A DNA stretch of 64,000 bases, taken from Massilia sp. Mn16-1_5. Its GTDB lineage: Bacteria; Pseudomonadota; Gammaproteobacteria; Burkholderiales; Burkholderiaceae_D. Shown here piece by piece: positions 34,747-46,106 of this stretch (positions are counted from its first letter, which is position 1; each line of letters opens with the position of its first letter). Where the stretch lies: assembly GCF_004798585.1 (NCBI RefSeq), contig NZ_PPXQ01000008.1, forward strand, positions 124,001 through 188,000, in the 5' to 3' direction. The notes under the pieces were generated by a model. It saw only the letters and a program-made list of their open reading frames with translations, was not told the origin of the DNA and did not search any database. The position numbers and the translations under genes were made by a program.

Positions 34747-36423
34747 TTAGAACGCTTCCCAGTCGCCGGCGCCTGCTGCGACACGCTGTGCGACAGGCCT
34801 CGATGGGGCACGCAGGCCCGCTGCCGGCAGTGCGCGCACCGGCGCCACGCCGATGGCCGGTCCCGCCGGCGCATCGTTGGCGGCGGCCGGGGCAGCATCG
34901 CCGTCGAGCTTGAATACGCCGACCACGCCGTTCAGCGCCACGGTCTGCTCGCGCAGCGCCTCGGCCGCCGCCGCCGCTTCCTCGACCAGCGCCGCGTTCT
35001 GCTGGGTGACGGTGTCCATCTCGGTGACGGCGATGTTGATCTGCTCGATGCCGGCGCCCTGCTCGGTGGTGGCTGCGCTGATCTCGGCCATCACGTCCAT
35101 CACGCGCTTCACGCTGGCGACGATGTCGGTCATGGTGGCGCCCGCTTCGCCGACCAGCGCGCTGCCCGCCTCCACGCGTTCGGTGGAGGCGCCGATCAGG
35201 CTCTTGATTTCCTTGGCCGCGACGGCCGAGCGCTGGGCCAGGCTGCGCACTTCCGAAGCGACGACGGCGAAGCCGCGGCCTTGCTCGCCGGCACGCGCCG
35301 CTTCCACGGCCGCGTTCAAGGCCAGGATATTGGTCTGGAAGGCGATGCCGTCGATGACGCCGATGATGTCGGCGATCTGCTTCGACGACTCGCTGATCGC
35401 GGCCATGGTGCCGACCGCGCGCTCGACGATGTCGCCGCCCTTGACGGCGACGTCGCAGGCGCTCACCGCCAGTTGCCGCGCCTGGCGCGCATTGTCGGCA
35501 TTCTGCTTCACGGTCGAGGTCAGTTCTTCCATCGAGGACGCCGTTTCTTCCAGCGCGCCGGCCTGCTGCTCGGTGCGCGAGGAGAGGTCCATGTTGCCCT
35601 GGGCGATTTCGTCGGACGCCAGGGCAATCGTCTCGGCGCCGCTGCGCACCTTCGTGACGATCTGCTTCAGACTGGCGTTCATGTCGCGCAACGCGGCCAG
35701 CAGCTGGCCGGTTTCGTCGTTCGAGCTCACCTCGATGTGGGTGCGCAGGTCGCCGGCGGCAACCGTCTTGGCCACCGCGACGGCGCGGTCCAGCGGACGC
35801 ACGATCGAACGCGAAACGACGATGCCGGCCACGATCGCGGCGGCAGAGCCGAGCACCATGGCGAGCAGGCTGAGGAAGGTTGCACGCCGGCTGCCGGCTT
35901 CCGCCGCGGCCACATCGTGCTCGGTTTGCGCGACGATCTGGTCTGACGCCTGCACCAGCAGTTCGGAGGGCGCGCGGTCCTGGCCCTTGACGGCGGCGTC
36001 GCCGGCGGCAGGATCGAAGCCTGCGGCCTCGAACTGCGCGTAGCCGGTACGGAAGTCCTGGCCCATCCGGGTATGGGCTTGCGCAAACTGCTCGAGCAGC
36101 GTGCGCTCTTTGCCCGCCGGCAGCGATGTGATCAGCTTGCCCGCCTGCTCGGCCACCTTGCGTTCGCCTTCCTGGAAGGCTTGCCAGTATTTGGCGCGCT
36201 GTTCATCGTCCTTGCCGCGTAGCAGGGTGTTCTTCCATTCCTGGACCTGGGTCTTGAAGCCCGACTGCAGGGTCGCGACGCCCTGCGCCTGGCTGTAGTC
36301 GGTGACGGCACCGCCATAGGTCGTGATCGAGCTGTTCAGCTCATAGAGGCCGAAGAATCCTGCGCACGCTACGACGAGCGCGACGGCGGCAAAGCAAAGG
36401 GGGAGTTTACGGCTGAGTTTCAT
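34747..36423 (-). CDS. Methyl-accepting chemotaxis protein
   Basis: Class I chemoreceptor of 558 residues, start [29 protein letters not shown] with AGGAA upstream. Membrane helices about 10-30 and 190-212 bracket a four-helix periplasmic domain. HAMP about 212-265 ([27 protein letters not shown]). The cytoplasmic signalling tip is [35 protein letters not shown], with methylation helices either side. The extreme C-terminus GDWEAF fits the xWExF tether used by CheR/CheB, so it may be a high-abundance receptor. Ligand unknown. It is separated from nth by the IS element. Confidence 0.95.
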   Translation of the reverse strand: MKLSRKLPLCFAAVALVVACAGFFGLYELNSSITTYGGAVTDYSQAQGVATLQSGFKTQVQEWKNTLLRGKDDEQRAKYWQAFQEGERKVAEQAGKLITSLPAGKERTLLEQFAQAHTRMGQDFRTGYAQFEAAGFDPAAGDAAVKGQDRAPSELLVQASDQIVAQTEHDVAAAEAGSRRATFLSLLAMVLGSAAAIVAGIVVSRSIVRPLDRAVAVAKTVAAGDLRTHIEVSSNDETGQLLAALRDMNASLKQIVTKVRSGAETIALASDEIAQGNMDLSSRTEQQAGALEETASSMEELTSTVKQNADNARQARQLAVSACDVAVKGGDIVERAVGTMAAISESSKQIADIIGVIDGIAFQTNILALNAAVEAARAGEQGRGFAVVASEVRSLAQRSAVAAKEIKSLIGASTERVEAGSALVGEAGATMTDIVASVKRVMDVMAEISAATTEQGAGIEQINIAVTEMDTVTQQNAALVEEAAAAAEALREQTVALNGVVGVFKLDGDAAPAAANDAPAGPAIGVAPVRALPAAGLRAPSRPVAQRVAAGAGDWEAF

Positions 36424-36670
36424 GAAAATTCCTGGATTCACCACGGCGACCGGGCGGCCGCCAGCATTGCAGCGCCCGCATGGCAGGGCGCATGCATGCG
36501 GCATGTGACACCCAGTCTAACGTTTAGTGTATCCGTGCGGCAACTAAATGACCCGCGGTGGCTGTGATCGGCGCTCCCGGTGTGAACCCGTCGCAACACA
36601 GTTATTTGAACGGTATGCGCATTCGCACAAAGGCTCTGGACAGCCTGGCAAGGTGGTATTCGTGGCCTTC

Positions 36671-37927
36671 CTACCACTTGCCATAGTGTTCGACCACGCC
36701 GCGCCAGAAGGCGTCGGCTTCCTTGCCCAGCGAAGTCCCGCCTGCCTTGGCCGTGGCGTTCGCGGCGGTCTGCACCATGACCAGTTTTAATTGCGGATCG
36801 ACCACGATCATCTGCCCGTACACGCCGAGCAGTGCGAAGCGCCGCTTCTCGCTTGGGAAGGTCCAGAACTGGTAACCATAGCCGTAGTAAGGCGTCGCTT
36901 CCAGGGGCCGGAAAGCCGGCGGCGCCCGGCGCCAGTCGGTGGCCTCCATCAGGTAGCCGTTCGGAATGACTTGCGTATGCGACGGATCGTCGGGACGCGC
37001 GCCGTCGTTGGCCAGCACCACGCCCAGGCGTCCGTAGTCGCGCAGCGTGGCATTGAAGTTGCCGGCCGCGCGTTCCAGGCCGGTCCGGTCGGCACGCCAC
37101 AAGGCCGGCGTCTCGGCGCCGATCGCCTGCCACAGGCGCGTACCCAGGTAGTCGCTCAGGTTGCCGCCGGTCGCACCGCGCAGCACCGCCGCCAGCACTT
37201 CCGTTTCGGCGCTGGCGTAGGAAAAGCGCGTGCCCTGCGGCGCATCGCGCACCGTGATCACCCTGGCCGCCTGCTCGACCCCGCCCGCGATCACCGCGCG
37301 CGCCCAGCGCTCGATGTCGTCCTTGCCGTCGTAGCGCTCCTCGAAATGGGCGCCCGAGGACATGCGCAGCAGGTTGCGGATCGTGGTGTCGCCATACAGG
37401 GTGCCGCCCAAGGCCGGCGCGTACTTGTCGGCGCGGTCGTCGAGCGAGGCGATCTTGCCCTCTCCCAGCGCGATGCCCACGGCCAGCGAGACAAGCGACT
37501 TGGCCATGGAATTCGAGACGAAGCGCTGCTGCGCCGTGCGCTCATACTGGTAGCGTTCGACCTGGATGACGCCGTCCTTGATGATCAGGAGGCCCATGAT
37601 GCGCTGGCGCGCCAGATAGTCGTCGATGCTCAGCTTGCGGCGCATGTCGAGCGTCCAGCGGATCGGCGGCTCCTGCTCCAGGCGCGGCAGCGGCATCGGC
37701 GCGCTGCTGGCCGCAAGGACGTTGGCCTTGCCGCCGAAGATACCGGGAATCTCGCCCTGGGCGGTAAAGGACCCGACCCGCACCGACTCGTCGTAGAACC
37801 AGTTTTTTGCCGTGCCGACCGGGTAGCCCAGCGGCTTGCCGAGTTTGTCTTCATCGGGCGCGGTGGCGGCGCATGCGCCGCCCGCTGCCCATAGCAGCAA
37901 CAATGCGAGAGATCGTGCGTAGGGCAT
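36671..37927 (-). CDS. Serine hydrolase, beta-lactamase class C-like family
   Basis: Exported protein of 418 residues of the penicillin-recognising fold (COG1680). Signal peptide 1-20 (LALLLLWAAGGACA). The nucleophile motif is S140-M-A-K143 (RFVSNSMAKSLVSLAVG), with a Tyr-Ala-Ser in the place of YxN (TRFSYASAETEVLAAVLRG). LLRMSSGAHFEERYDG is the usual segment after the first domain. The C-terminal KTG-like box is replaced by YGQ in LGVYGQMIVVDP, as in many esterase-type members. No antibiotic resistance role can be concluded. Confidence 0.85.
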   Translation of the reverse strand: MPYARSLALLLLWAAGGACAATAPDEDKLGKPLGYPVGTAKNWFYDESVRVGSFTAQGEIPGIFGGKANVLAASSAPMPLPRLEQEPPIRWTLDMRRKLSIDDYLARQRIMGLLIIKDGVIQVERYQYERTAQQRFVSNSMAKSLVSLAVGIALGEGKIASLDDRADKYAPALGGTLYGDTTIRNLLRMSSGAHFEERYDGKDDIERWARAVIAGGVEQAARVITVRDAPQGTRFSYASAETEVLAAVLRGATGGNLSDYLGTRLWQAIGAETPALWRADRTGLERAAGNFNATLRDYGRLGVVLANDGARPDDPSHTQVIPNGYLMEATDWRRAPPAFRPLEATPYYGYGYQFWTFPSEKRRFALLGVYGQMIVVDPQLKLVMVQTAANATAKAGGTSLGKEADAFWRGVVEHYGKW

Positions 37928-38006
37928 GCGGCGGTCCTTGTCCGATTGGAAATACCGGACATGTTGCCATGAAGTTATCCCTCAGGCAACAACTGGACCG
38001 CTTCGT

Positions 38007-38378
38007 TCAGGCAGCGGCGAACAGCGTGGTGGCGCCGGTGGCAAAGGAAGCGCGCGCGATGCGGCCGTCGACCACCTCGTAGATGCACAGCATCTCGACG
38101 CTGCCCTTCCCTTCCGGGAAGTTGCGCGTCACGACTTCGAGGTCGGTGACGAAGTTGCCCAGCACCGTGCGGCTGAGCAGGCGCGCGTGCAGGTCGGGCT
38201 CGGCAAAGCGCGTCACATAGCGCGGACGGATCGCATCGATGCCTTCGGCCAGTAGCGGGCCGTGCAGCGTGAACTGCCGGGCATCCGGCGCATAGGTCGC
38301 CATCAGGGCGTCGATGTCTTTGGCGTTGTAGGCGTCTAACTGGGCCTGGACGACGGCGGCCGGATCAGGGTGGGACAT
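38007..38378 (-). CDS. NTF2/SnoaL-like protein
   Basis: Small cytosolic protein of 123 residues with the cone-shaped NTF2-like fold: the first helices MSHPDPAAVVQAQLDAYNAKDIDALMATYAPDARQF are diagnostic, and VEMLCIYEVVDGRIARASF is the typical closing strand pair. It binds or converts a small molecule not identifiable from sequence. It lies nine bases after proB on the same strand and may be co-transcribed with the proB-obgE group. Confidence 0.82.
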   Translation of the reverse strand: MSHPDPAAVVQAQLDAYNAKDIDALMATYAPDARQFTLHGPLLAEGIDAIRPRYVTRFAEPDLHARLLSRTVLGNFVTDLEVVTRNFPEGKGSVEMLCIYEVVDGRIARASFATGATTLFAAA

Positions 38379-38386
38379 GCGTGCTT

Positions 38387-39501
38387 TCAGAGGAGGACTA
38401 GGTTGTCGCGGTGGACCAGTTCCGGCCCTTCGATGTAGCCGAGGATGGCTTCGATCTCGTGCGAAGAGTGGCGCATGATGCGGCGCACTTCGCTGCTGGT
38501 GTAGCTGGTCAGGCCGCGCGCGATTGGTTGGCCGGCTTCGCTGACGCAGGTGATCACCTGGCCGCGCCCGAATTCGCCCTTGACGGCGATGACGCCGATC
38601 GGCAGCAGGGACTTGCCTTCGCGCGTGAGTTTTTGCACGGCGCCGGCGTCCAGCACCACTTCACCGGACGTGTGCAGATGGTCGACCATCCACTGGCGGC
38701 GTGCGGTCAGCCGCGTGGTGGGCGCCTGCAGTTCGGTGCCGATCGATTCGCCGCCGGCCAGACGCGTCAGCACCTCGGGTTCGCGGCCCCAGGCGATCAC
38801 GGTGTGGGCGCCCGAACGCGCGGCGCGGCGCGCGGCCAGCACCTTGGTCAGCATGCCGCCGCTGCCGATATTGCTGCCGGCGCCGCCGGCCATCGCTTCC
38901 AGGCTGGCGTCGCCGGCCTGGGCGCGTTCGATCAGGGTGGCGCTTGGGTCCTTGCGCGGATCGGCGGAATACAGGCCGCGCTGGTCGGTCAGGATCACCA
39001 GGGCATCGGCTTCGATCAGGTTGGCGACCAGGGCGCCCAGGGTGTCGTTGTCGCCGAACTTGATCTCGTCGGTGACGACGGTATCGTTCTCGTTGATGAT
39101 CGGGACCACGCCCAGGCGGAGCAAGGTCGTGAGCGTCGCGCGCGCGTTCAGGTAGCGCTCGCGGTCGGCCAGGTCGGCGTGCGTGAGCAGCACCTGGGCG
39201 GTCTTGACGCCGTGTGCTTTAAAACTGGTCTCGTAGATCTGGGCGAGGCCCATCTGGCCGACGGCGGCGCAGGCCTGCAGCTCGTGGATGTCGTGCGGAC
39301 GCGTAGCGAAACCGAGGCGCAGCATGCCTTCGGCGATCGCGCCGGAGCTGACCAGCACGACTTCCTTGCCGAGGCCGCGCAGGGCCGCGATCTGGGTGGC
39401 CCAGCGCGCGATGGCGTGGTGATCGAGGCCGCGGCCTTCGTTGGTGACGAGCGAGGAGCCGACCTTGACGATGATGCGGCCGGCGGTCTGGATGACTGAA
39501 T

Positions 39502-39505
<4 letters not shown>
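38387..39505 (-). CDS. proB: Glutamate 5-kinase (ProB)
   Basis: First enzyme of proline synthesis, phosphorylating glutamate; 372 residues. Amino-acid kinase domain about 8-260 ([65 protein letters not shown]) and C-terminal PUA domain about 275-365 ([22 protein letters not shown]). Feedback inhibition by proline is known for the family. Its start overlaps by four bases the stop of the small membrane protein gene, which in turn overlaps obgE, giving a tightly packed obgE-membrane protein-proB unit. Confidence 0.96.
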
Positions 39506-41070
<1,565 letters not shown>

Positions 41071-41129
41071 CGATGGAAGGCTTGCGCCTTACAAGATGCG
41101 CCGCTCGGGGCGGCGCTTGCATGCTTGAT

Positions 41130-41402
41130 TTAAGCAGCGACTGCTTCGTTGGCAACGACGGTCACGAACTGCTTCGAGCCCACGCCTTGCTTGACGAATT
41201 TCACGGTGCCGTTGACCAGGGCGAACAGGGTGTGATCCTTGCCCAGACCGACGTTCACGCCAGGACGAACCTGGGTGCCGCGCTGACGCACGATGATGCC
41301 GCCGGCGTTGATCGCCTGGCCGCCGTACACTTTGACGCCGAGGCGTTTGCTTTCTGAGTCGCGGCCGTTACGGGTAGTGCCGCCGCCTTTTTTGTGTGCC
41401 AT
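41130..41402 (-). CDS. rpmA: 50S ribosomal protein L27
   Basis: Ribosomal protein of 90 residues whose N-terminus reaches the peptidyl-transferase centre. It starts [24 protein letters not shown], the standard L27 form without the Firmicute cleavage extension. [17 protein letters not shown] and [14 protein letters not shown] are family signatures. Second gene of the rplU-rpmA operon. Confidence 0.98.
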   Translation of the reverse strand: MAHKKGGGTTRNGRDSESKRLGVKVYGGQAINAGGIIVRQRGTQVRPGVNVGLGKDHTLFALVNGTVKFVKQGVGSKQFVTVVANEAVAA

Positions 41403-41442
41403 TTAGTTACTCCTTGATGACTGTTTAAATAGACCGGGGCAA

Positions 41443-41754
41443 TTAGCCGTTGATCGAAACGACTTCGATCTCGGTGAAGTTCTGGCGGTGGCCCTGACGC
41501 TTCTGGTAGTGCTTACGACGGCGCATCTTGAAAATGCGGACCTTGTCGTGGCGACCATGGGAAACGACCTTCACCAGCACCGTCGCGCCTTCGACCAGAG
41601 GAGCACCAAACTTGATGCTCTCGCCCGCGCCAACGGCGAGGACCTGATCGATGGAGAGTTCGGAACCAATGTCTGCCGGTATCTGTTCTACTTTAAGTTT
41701 TTCGCCAGCGACAACTTTGTATTGCTTGCCACCGGTTTTTATGACCGCGTACAT
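41443..41754 (-). CDS. rplU: 50S ribosomal protein L21
   Basis: Ribosomal protein of 103 residues. The start [14 protein letters not shown] is the family start; upstream in-frame codons are not needed. [25 protein letters not shown] is the conserved basic rRNA-binding C-terminal part. It is transcribed divergently from ispB, with about 290 bases between them for promoters. Confidence 0.98.
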   Translation of the reverse strand: MYAVIKTGGKQYKVVAGEKLKVEQIPADIGSELSIDQVLAVGAGESIKFGAPLVEGATVLVKVVSHGRHDKVRIFKMRRRKHYQKRQGHRQNFTEIEVVSING

Positions 41755-42042
41755 GATTGAAAACCTCATCAATTGTTAATTAAAAATCCCTGCGGCGGCG
41801 ACCGGGTCAATGACCGCGCTGCGCTTCTCTGGTGCCGGGGAACAGGGAATTATACACGGATGATTCTGTTGCGTCAAAAGCCGGGATGGCCGCCACACGG
41901 GCGTGGCATCCCGGCAACGCCGCCCCGAAGGCGCAAAGCGCGGGCGGACACGCGCAAACTTGGCCAAATGGCACGGCTCATGCTTGCATGTCGTATAATC
42001 GCCGCACTCTCGCACATTCAACGCACATAACGCAGGTTCGCC

Positions 42043-43029
42043 TTGTCCGCCGCTACCCCTCACGCCCAGAACACCATCACCCAATCGATCGCCGCCGACA
42101 TGGATGCGGTCAACACGGTGATCCGCCAGCGCCTGCATTCGGAAGTGAGCCTGGTTAACCAGATCGCCGAGTACATCATCAGCGCCGGCGGCAAGCGTAT
42201 CCGCCCTGTGCTGGTGCTGCTGCTGGCCAACGCCTACGGTTACAAGGGCACGGCGCACCACGAACTGGCAGCCGTCGTCGAATTCATCCACACCGCCACC
42301 TTGCTGCATGACGACGTCGTCGACGAATCCTCGATGCGCCGCGGGCGCCAGACGGCGAATGCGCTGTTTGGCAATGCCGCTTCGGTGCTGGTCGGCGACT
42401 TCCTGTATTCGCGTTCCTTCCAGATGATGGTGAGCCTGGAAAACATGCGCGTCATGCAGATCCTGTCGGACGCGACCAACGTGATCGCCGAAGGCGAAGT
42501 GCTGCAGCTGCTGAACATGCACGATCCGGACGTGACCCACGAGAGCTACCTTAAAGTGATCCGCTCGAAGACCGCCAAGCTGTTCGAGGCGGCCGCCGAA
42601 CTCGGCGCCCTGGTGGCCGGCGCCAGCAGCGCGCAAGTGGCCGCGGCCGGCGAATACGGGCGCTCTTTAGGTACTGCTTTCCAGCTGATCGACGACGTGC
42701 TCGATTACGCCGGCGACGCCACCGAGATCGGCAAGAACGTCGGCGACGACCTGCGCGAAGGCAAACCCACCCTGCCCCTGATCTACCTGATGGAACACGG
42801 CACGCCCGAGCAGCGCGAGCTGGTGCGCAGCTGTATCGAGCAGGGCGACGAGCAGCATTTCGACGCCGTGCTGGCCGCCGTCACCTCCAGCGGCGCCCTC
42901 GATTACACCCGCCGCGAAGCCGAAACGGCAGCGCGCCGCGCCGCTGAATCGATCGCCGATCTGCCCGACAGCCTCTACAAGGAAAGCCTGCTCCAGCTGT
43001 GCCGTTTCGCTGTTGACAGGAACCATTGA
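42043..43029 (+). CDS. ispB: Octaprenyl diphosphate synthase / polyprenyl synthetase (IspB)
   Basis: All-alpha prenyltransferase of 328 residues that makes the side chain of ubiquinone. The first start fitting the family is TTG at 42043 (MSAATPHAQNTITQSIAADMDAVN); an ATG at 42100 would shorten the usual N-terminus. Aspartate-rich motifs are LLHDDVVDESSMRRGR and LIDDVLDYAGDATE, which bind Mg-diphosphate. GGKRIRPVLVLLLANA is the substrate motif. It is divergent from rplU, a gene order conserved in E. coli. Confidence 0.95.
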   Translation: MSAATPHAQNTITQSIAADMDAVNTVIRQRLHSEVSLVNQIAEYIISAGGKRIRPVLVLLLANAYGYKGTAHHELAAVVEFIHTATLLHDDVVDESSMRRGRQTANALFGNAASVLVGDFLYSRSFQMMVSLENMRVMQILSDATNVIAEGEVLQLLNMHDPDVTHESYLKVIRSKTAKLFEAAAELGALVAGASSAQVAAAGEYGRSLGTAFQLIDDVLDYAGDATEIGKNVGDDLREGKPTLPLIYLMEHGTPEQRELVRSCIEQGDEQHFDAVLAAVTSSGALDYTRREAETAARRAAESIADLPDSLYKESLLQLCRFAVDRNH

Positions 43030-43081
43030 GCAAAATTATAGTAATGCTTCCCGAGACGCCTATCTTGGCGTCTCAAACCGT

Positions 43082-43158
43082 CGGGGTGTAGCTTAGCCCG
43101 GTAGAGCGCTACGTTCGGGACGTAGAGGCCGGAGGTTCGAATCCTCTCACCCCGACCA
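43082..43158 (+). tRNA. tRNA-Pro (anticodon CGG)
   Basis: A 77-base cloverleaf. The acceptor arms CGGGGTG and CACCCCG pair fully, followed by A and an encoded CCA. The anticodon arm is CTACG-TTCGGGA-CGTAG, giving CGG for proline codon CCG. The T arm contains GGTTCGAATCC. A terminator follows eight bases later. Confidence 0.97.
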
Positions 43159-43165
43159 CGAATAC

Positions 43166-43197
43166 AAAAAAGCCCGCTTCTCGAAGCGGGCTTTTTG
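43166..43197. terminator. Terminator shared by tRNA-Pro and the ROK-type gene
   Basis: Stem AGCCCGCTTC/GAAGCGGGCT (43171-43180, 43183-43192) with flanking A5 and T5 runs, so it can act in both directions between the convergent genes. Confidence 0.9.
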
Positions 43198-43213
43198 CAT
43201 GTCGGGACGGCGT

Positions 43214-44455
43214 TCATCCCCTCCCCTGCTTCAGCAAGGACTCGTGTCCCGGCGCGAAATTCGCGTGCAGCGGCAGGTAAGCCGCTCCGATCACCTTCGC
43301 ATCGCGCCCGATGGCGCCGGGAATGATGTCGGGGCGCATGATGCCCTGCCAGCTGTACTGGCCCAGCGCCGTGTGGATTGCATCGACCAGCTTGTCCAGC
43401 AGCGGTGCACCAAACGCGCCGTCGACGATCACGCCGCCCAGGTCGAGCAGGCAGGACGAGCCGTTGACGGCAAAGGCGATCGCGCGCGCCGCTTCCTCCA
43501 GCCAGCGCGCCGTGACCGGGGCCCAGGGCGCCTGCAGCAGGCGCGCATCGCCGGCCGGCAGCCTGTCCAGGCCCACGGCCGCCAGCATGTCATCGAGCGT
43601 GGCCAGCGAGGCGCAGGCCAGCAATTGCTGCGCGCCGCCCGGACGCACATCATCGGCCACCCCCAGCGGCATCGAACCGATCGCGCCCGCATTGCCGTAG
43701 ACGCCGGCATGCGGCTGGCCGTTCAGGACCAGGCCGCCGCCGATCAGGGTATCGATGTAAACGTACAGGTAGTTCTTCAGGTGGCGTCCGCGCCCGGCCA
43801 CCAGTTCGGCGACGCAGGCGGCCGCCGTGTCCTTGGCAAAGGCGACCGGCAGCCGGGTCATGGCCTGCAGGCGCTCACGCATATTGGTGCGGGTCCAGGC
43901 ATCGGCATCCTGCGGCGACAGGCCCACCAGTTCGCGCCAGCCACCGAAGGCCAGCGGCGCGGCCAGGCCGATGCCGCTCACACGCTGCGCCTTCTCGGCG
44001 CCAAGCTGGTCGGCGATGCGCTCCAGGTGCTCGCCGATCTCGCCGAACACGGCGTCGACCGAAGGCGCGCCGTAGACGATGGACTTGCGGTAGCGCGGCG
44101 CCCCGGTGAAATCGATCAGGGCGACATCCAGGTTGCGGCGCCCGATCTGTACGCCGATCGCAAAGGCGCCGTCCGGATTCAGGGCAATCGGCTGCGAGGG
44201 CTGGCCTACCCGGCCGCGCAGGGAATCGCGCTTGACCACGAAGCCCTCTTCCAGCAAGCGGTTGATGATTACCGATACTGTCTGCGTGCTCAGGTTGGTC
44301 AGCCGCGCCAGTTCGGCCTTCGGCAGGCTGCCATGCAGGCGGATCGCATGCAGGACCACGCGTTCGTTGAACTCGCGCATGCCCAGCTGGTTCGAGCCCG
44401 GCAGACGTGGCGTGGCGGGGTCGACGAAGGAAGTTGGACGGGCAAAGGTATGCAT
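43214..44455 (-). CDS. ROK-family transcriptional regulator (winged helix + sugar-kinase fold)
   Basis: Regulator of 413 residues starting at 44455 (MHTFARPTSFVDPATPRLPGSNQ). Winged helix-turn-helix about 30-90 (LHGSLPKAELARLTNLSTQTVSVIINRLLEEGFV) followed by a ROK domain (about 100-410; IGVQIGRRNLDVALIDFTG, DTAAACVAELVAGRG, DTLIGGGLVLNGQPHAGVYGNAGAIGSMPLG). The usual GEIGH and zinc Cys motif (CxCGxxGC) are absent, so it is probably a non-catalytic, Zn-free sugar-responsive repressor. No ribosome site is evident before the start. Adjacent sugar genes are lacking. Confidence 0.85.
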   Translation of the reverse strand: MHTFARPTSFVDPATPRLPGSNQLGMREFNERVVLHAIRLHGSLPKAELARLTNLSTQTVSVIINRLLEEGFVVKRDSLRGRVGQPSQPIALNPDGAFAIGVQIGRRNLDVALIDFTGAPRYRKSIVYGAPSVDAVFGEIGEHLERIADQLGAEKAQRVSGIGLAAPLAFGGWRELVGLSPQDADAWTRTNMRERLQAMTRLPVAFAKDTAAACVAELVAGRGRHLKNYLYVYIDTLIGGGLVLNGQPHAGVYGNAGAIGSMPLGVADDVRPGGAQQLLACASLATLDDMLAAVGLDRLPAGDARLLQAPWAPVTARWLEEAARAIAFAVNGSSCLLDLGGVIVDGAFGAPLLDKLVDAIHTALGQYSWQGIMRPDIIPGAIGRDAKVIGAAYLPLHANFAPGHESLLKQGRG

Positions 44456-44679
44456 GCGAAGGACAAAACGTGGCGAAAAGACATCGAGTATAAATTTCAA
44501 TAATAAATAAATCAATGTGATTTATTAACTTCGTACCAAGTTTTTCTTTTTCTACACCGCAGCGCAACAAAAACGAACAGCGCATGCAAGAGAAACTGGT
44601 CACATTGGAAGTGCCCCGGCAGGGCTGGCTTATCAGCTCGACAAACATAAGCCTACATTATCGCGGACATCACGAACTG

Positions 44680-44727
44680 AAAGTATATTTATAGCCCCAA
44701 GGAATTTATACTGCACCGCAACATCAC
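44680..44727 (+). promoter_or_regulatory. Conserved promoter/leader block A (TTATACTGCA...CGCAACATCAC)
   Basis: The 22 bases at 44706-44727 are 21/22 identical to 57508-57529. AAAGT 26 bases upstream is kept at the same distance, and the block ends 22 bases before the ATG of the small gene at 44750 (23 at the other locus). TATACT is a good -10 element. The part TGC-N3-GCAA resembles what I recall of PhaR/PhbF operators; that assignment is tentative. Confidence 0.6.
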
Positions 44728-44749
44728 AGTATTTACCTTGGAGCCAAAC

Positions 44750-45013
44750 ATGAACGCAGCAACGATCACCCAGGCGCAGGAAGACGGTCTGCGCCACCAA
44801 TCCACCGGCCTGTTCGCGACGATCCGCAGCTTCTCGGAACAGCTCTTCGTCGCCCACGGCGGCTGGCTCGCCGCGCGCAAGGAACGCGCCGCCAAGGCCT
44901 CCTACGCCGTCGCCGAACGCCAGGGCCGTGCCGAGCTGTTCGCCATGGCAGCCGACGCCGAAAAGCACTCGCCTAACCTGGCAGCGGAACTGCGCTGGCT
45001 GGCGAACCGCTAA
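44750..45013 (+). CDS. Small hypothetical protein (87 aa) under a conserved leader
   Basis: The ATG at 44750 follows CTTGGAGCCAAAC. The protein (MNAATITQAQEDGLRHQSTGLF...) is Ala-rich and helical, with FATIRSFSEQLFVAHGGWLAARKERAAKASYAVAERQGRAELF and a C-terminal HSPNLAAELRWLANR. No membrane segment or signal peptide. I recognise no characterised family. The upstream promoter block is shared with the 35-residue protein gene at 57553, so both are likely expressed together. Confidence 0.75.
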   Translation: MNAATITQAQEDGLRHQSTGLFATIRSFSEQLFVAHGGWLAARKERAAKASYAVAERQGRAELFAMAADAEKHSPNLAAELRWLANR

Positions 45014-45353
45014 GCAGCAAGCAGTAGCAGTAGCAGTAAGTATTAGGTAACAGCGCGCGCTCGGCTTTCGCCACCCCAAGTGGCAGCCGGTCGCAAACCT
45101 CCCTCCTTCGCCCGGGCCGTCGGCGCCCGCCACGCCCGGGCCGCACTTCCTCCCTCTCAAGCATTTCCCTGCCAACACGCCCCGCCTGCGCCGCGTCGAA
45201 TACCACGCTGCCGCCACCGAGCGCCCGTGATCTACGGCAGACCTCGCTCCAAAACGGACCGCTACTGTGGTCACTGCTGCGCCGCGCACCAGGGATCCTT
45301 CCCTGCTCCTTGCGATTTCCCGGCGCACATCGACCGATCAACAGGAGGTTGTC
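45014..45353 (+). other. Intergenic region before the DUF6345-type gene
   Basis: 340 bases with a short AGCAGT-type repeat at about 45013-45040, then GC-rich sequence without a convincing gene. It ends with AGGAGG (45343-45348), the ribosome site of the next gene. No hairpin followed by T tract was seen. Confidence 0.5.
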
Positions 45354-46103
45354 ATGGCAAGGTTCGGAGTCGAGGCGATCCGATACTTCAGTCATGCGCG
45401 CGCCGCTGGCGTGAGCACGGCAGGAGATCTGACCTATACATTCAATCGAAGTAACGGATTCGACAGCAAGCTGCGTGCAGCCGGCCACGTGCGCGCATTC
45501 TATTGGGCCAATACGGATTGCTGGGAAACCGACATCCGCGATGTCGACCAGGGCGGCGACGACCGCAGCTGGGTCGACGACGTCGATTTGTTCTGGCTCG
45601 AAACGCACGGCGGACACGAGGCCGACGGCCGCGCGCGCATGCTCTACGATACCCCGCACAGCGAGTGGCGCACCTACTCGAACCGCTGGCAGCTGGGCGA
45701 GGACTGGAACAACGAATGGGTGATGGCCTATTCCTGCGAGACCGTGGACCGCAACCGCGTCAGCGGCCTGTGGAACATCTTCGCCCGCATGCACATCTAC
45801 TGCGGCGCATGGGAAACCATGTGGGACGGCGTCACGACCGACGAATGCGGCGAGGACGTCGCCGACAACCTCACCGACGGCGACACGGTCTGCCAGGCCT
45901 GGCATGACGGCGTCTCGGACTGGTGGGTGGACAACCACCCCATCACCGTCTGCGTGGGCAATGCCGCAACCTGGAACAACGGGAATATTCGCTGGGATTT
46001 GTCGTACCTGAATCGCGACCACCTGTGGGGACACGGCAATGTCGATGCCGACCTGGCGCCGGCCCAGCAGGCCTGCATCCTGTGGTACTGGACGGAGGGC
46101 TGA
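45354..46103 (+). CDS. DUF6345-like protein with caspase-like His/Cys motifs
   Basis: Trp-rich protein of 249 residues (19 Trp) without signal peptide. The ATG follows AGGAGG by five bases. The sequence VDLFWLETHGGH (His85, His88) and, 40 residues later, VMAYSCETVD (Cys128) reproduce the strand-HG and strand-[AS]C layout of clan CD peptidases (caspase, gingipain, CHAT). I believe it belongs to the DUF6345 group, mostly unstudied. It also has several Cys (56, 150, 165, 180, 200, 241) and NHPITVCVGN and DHLWGHGNV segments. A second gene follows three bases later, forming a two-gene unit. Proteolytic activity is inference. Confidence 0.6.
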   Translation: MARFGVEAIRYFSHARAAGVSTAGDLTYTFNRSNGFDSKLRAAGHVRAFYWANTDCWETDIRDVDQGGDDRSWVDDVDLFWLETHGGHEADGRARMLYDTPHSEWRTYSNRWQLGEDWNNEWVMAYSCETVDRNRVSGLWNIFARMHIYCGAWETMWDGVTTDECGEDVADNLTDGDTVCQAWHDGVSDWWVDNHPITVCVGNAATWNNGNIRWDLSYLNRDHLWGHGNVDADLAPAQQACILWYWTEG

Positions 46104-46106
46104 GCC

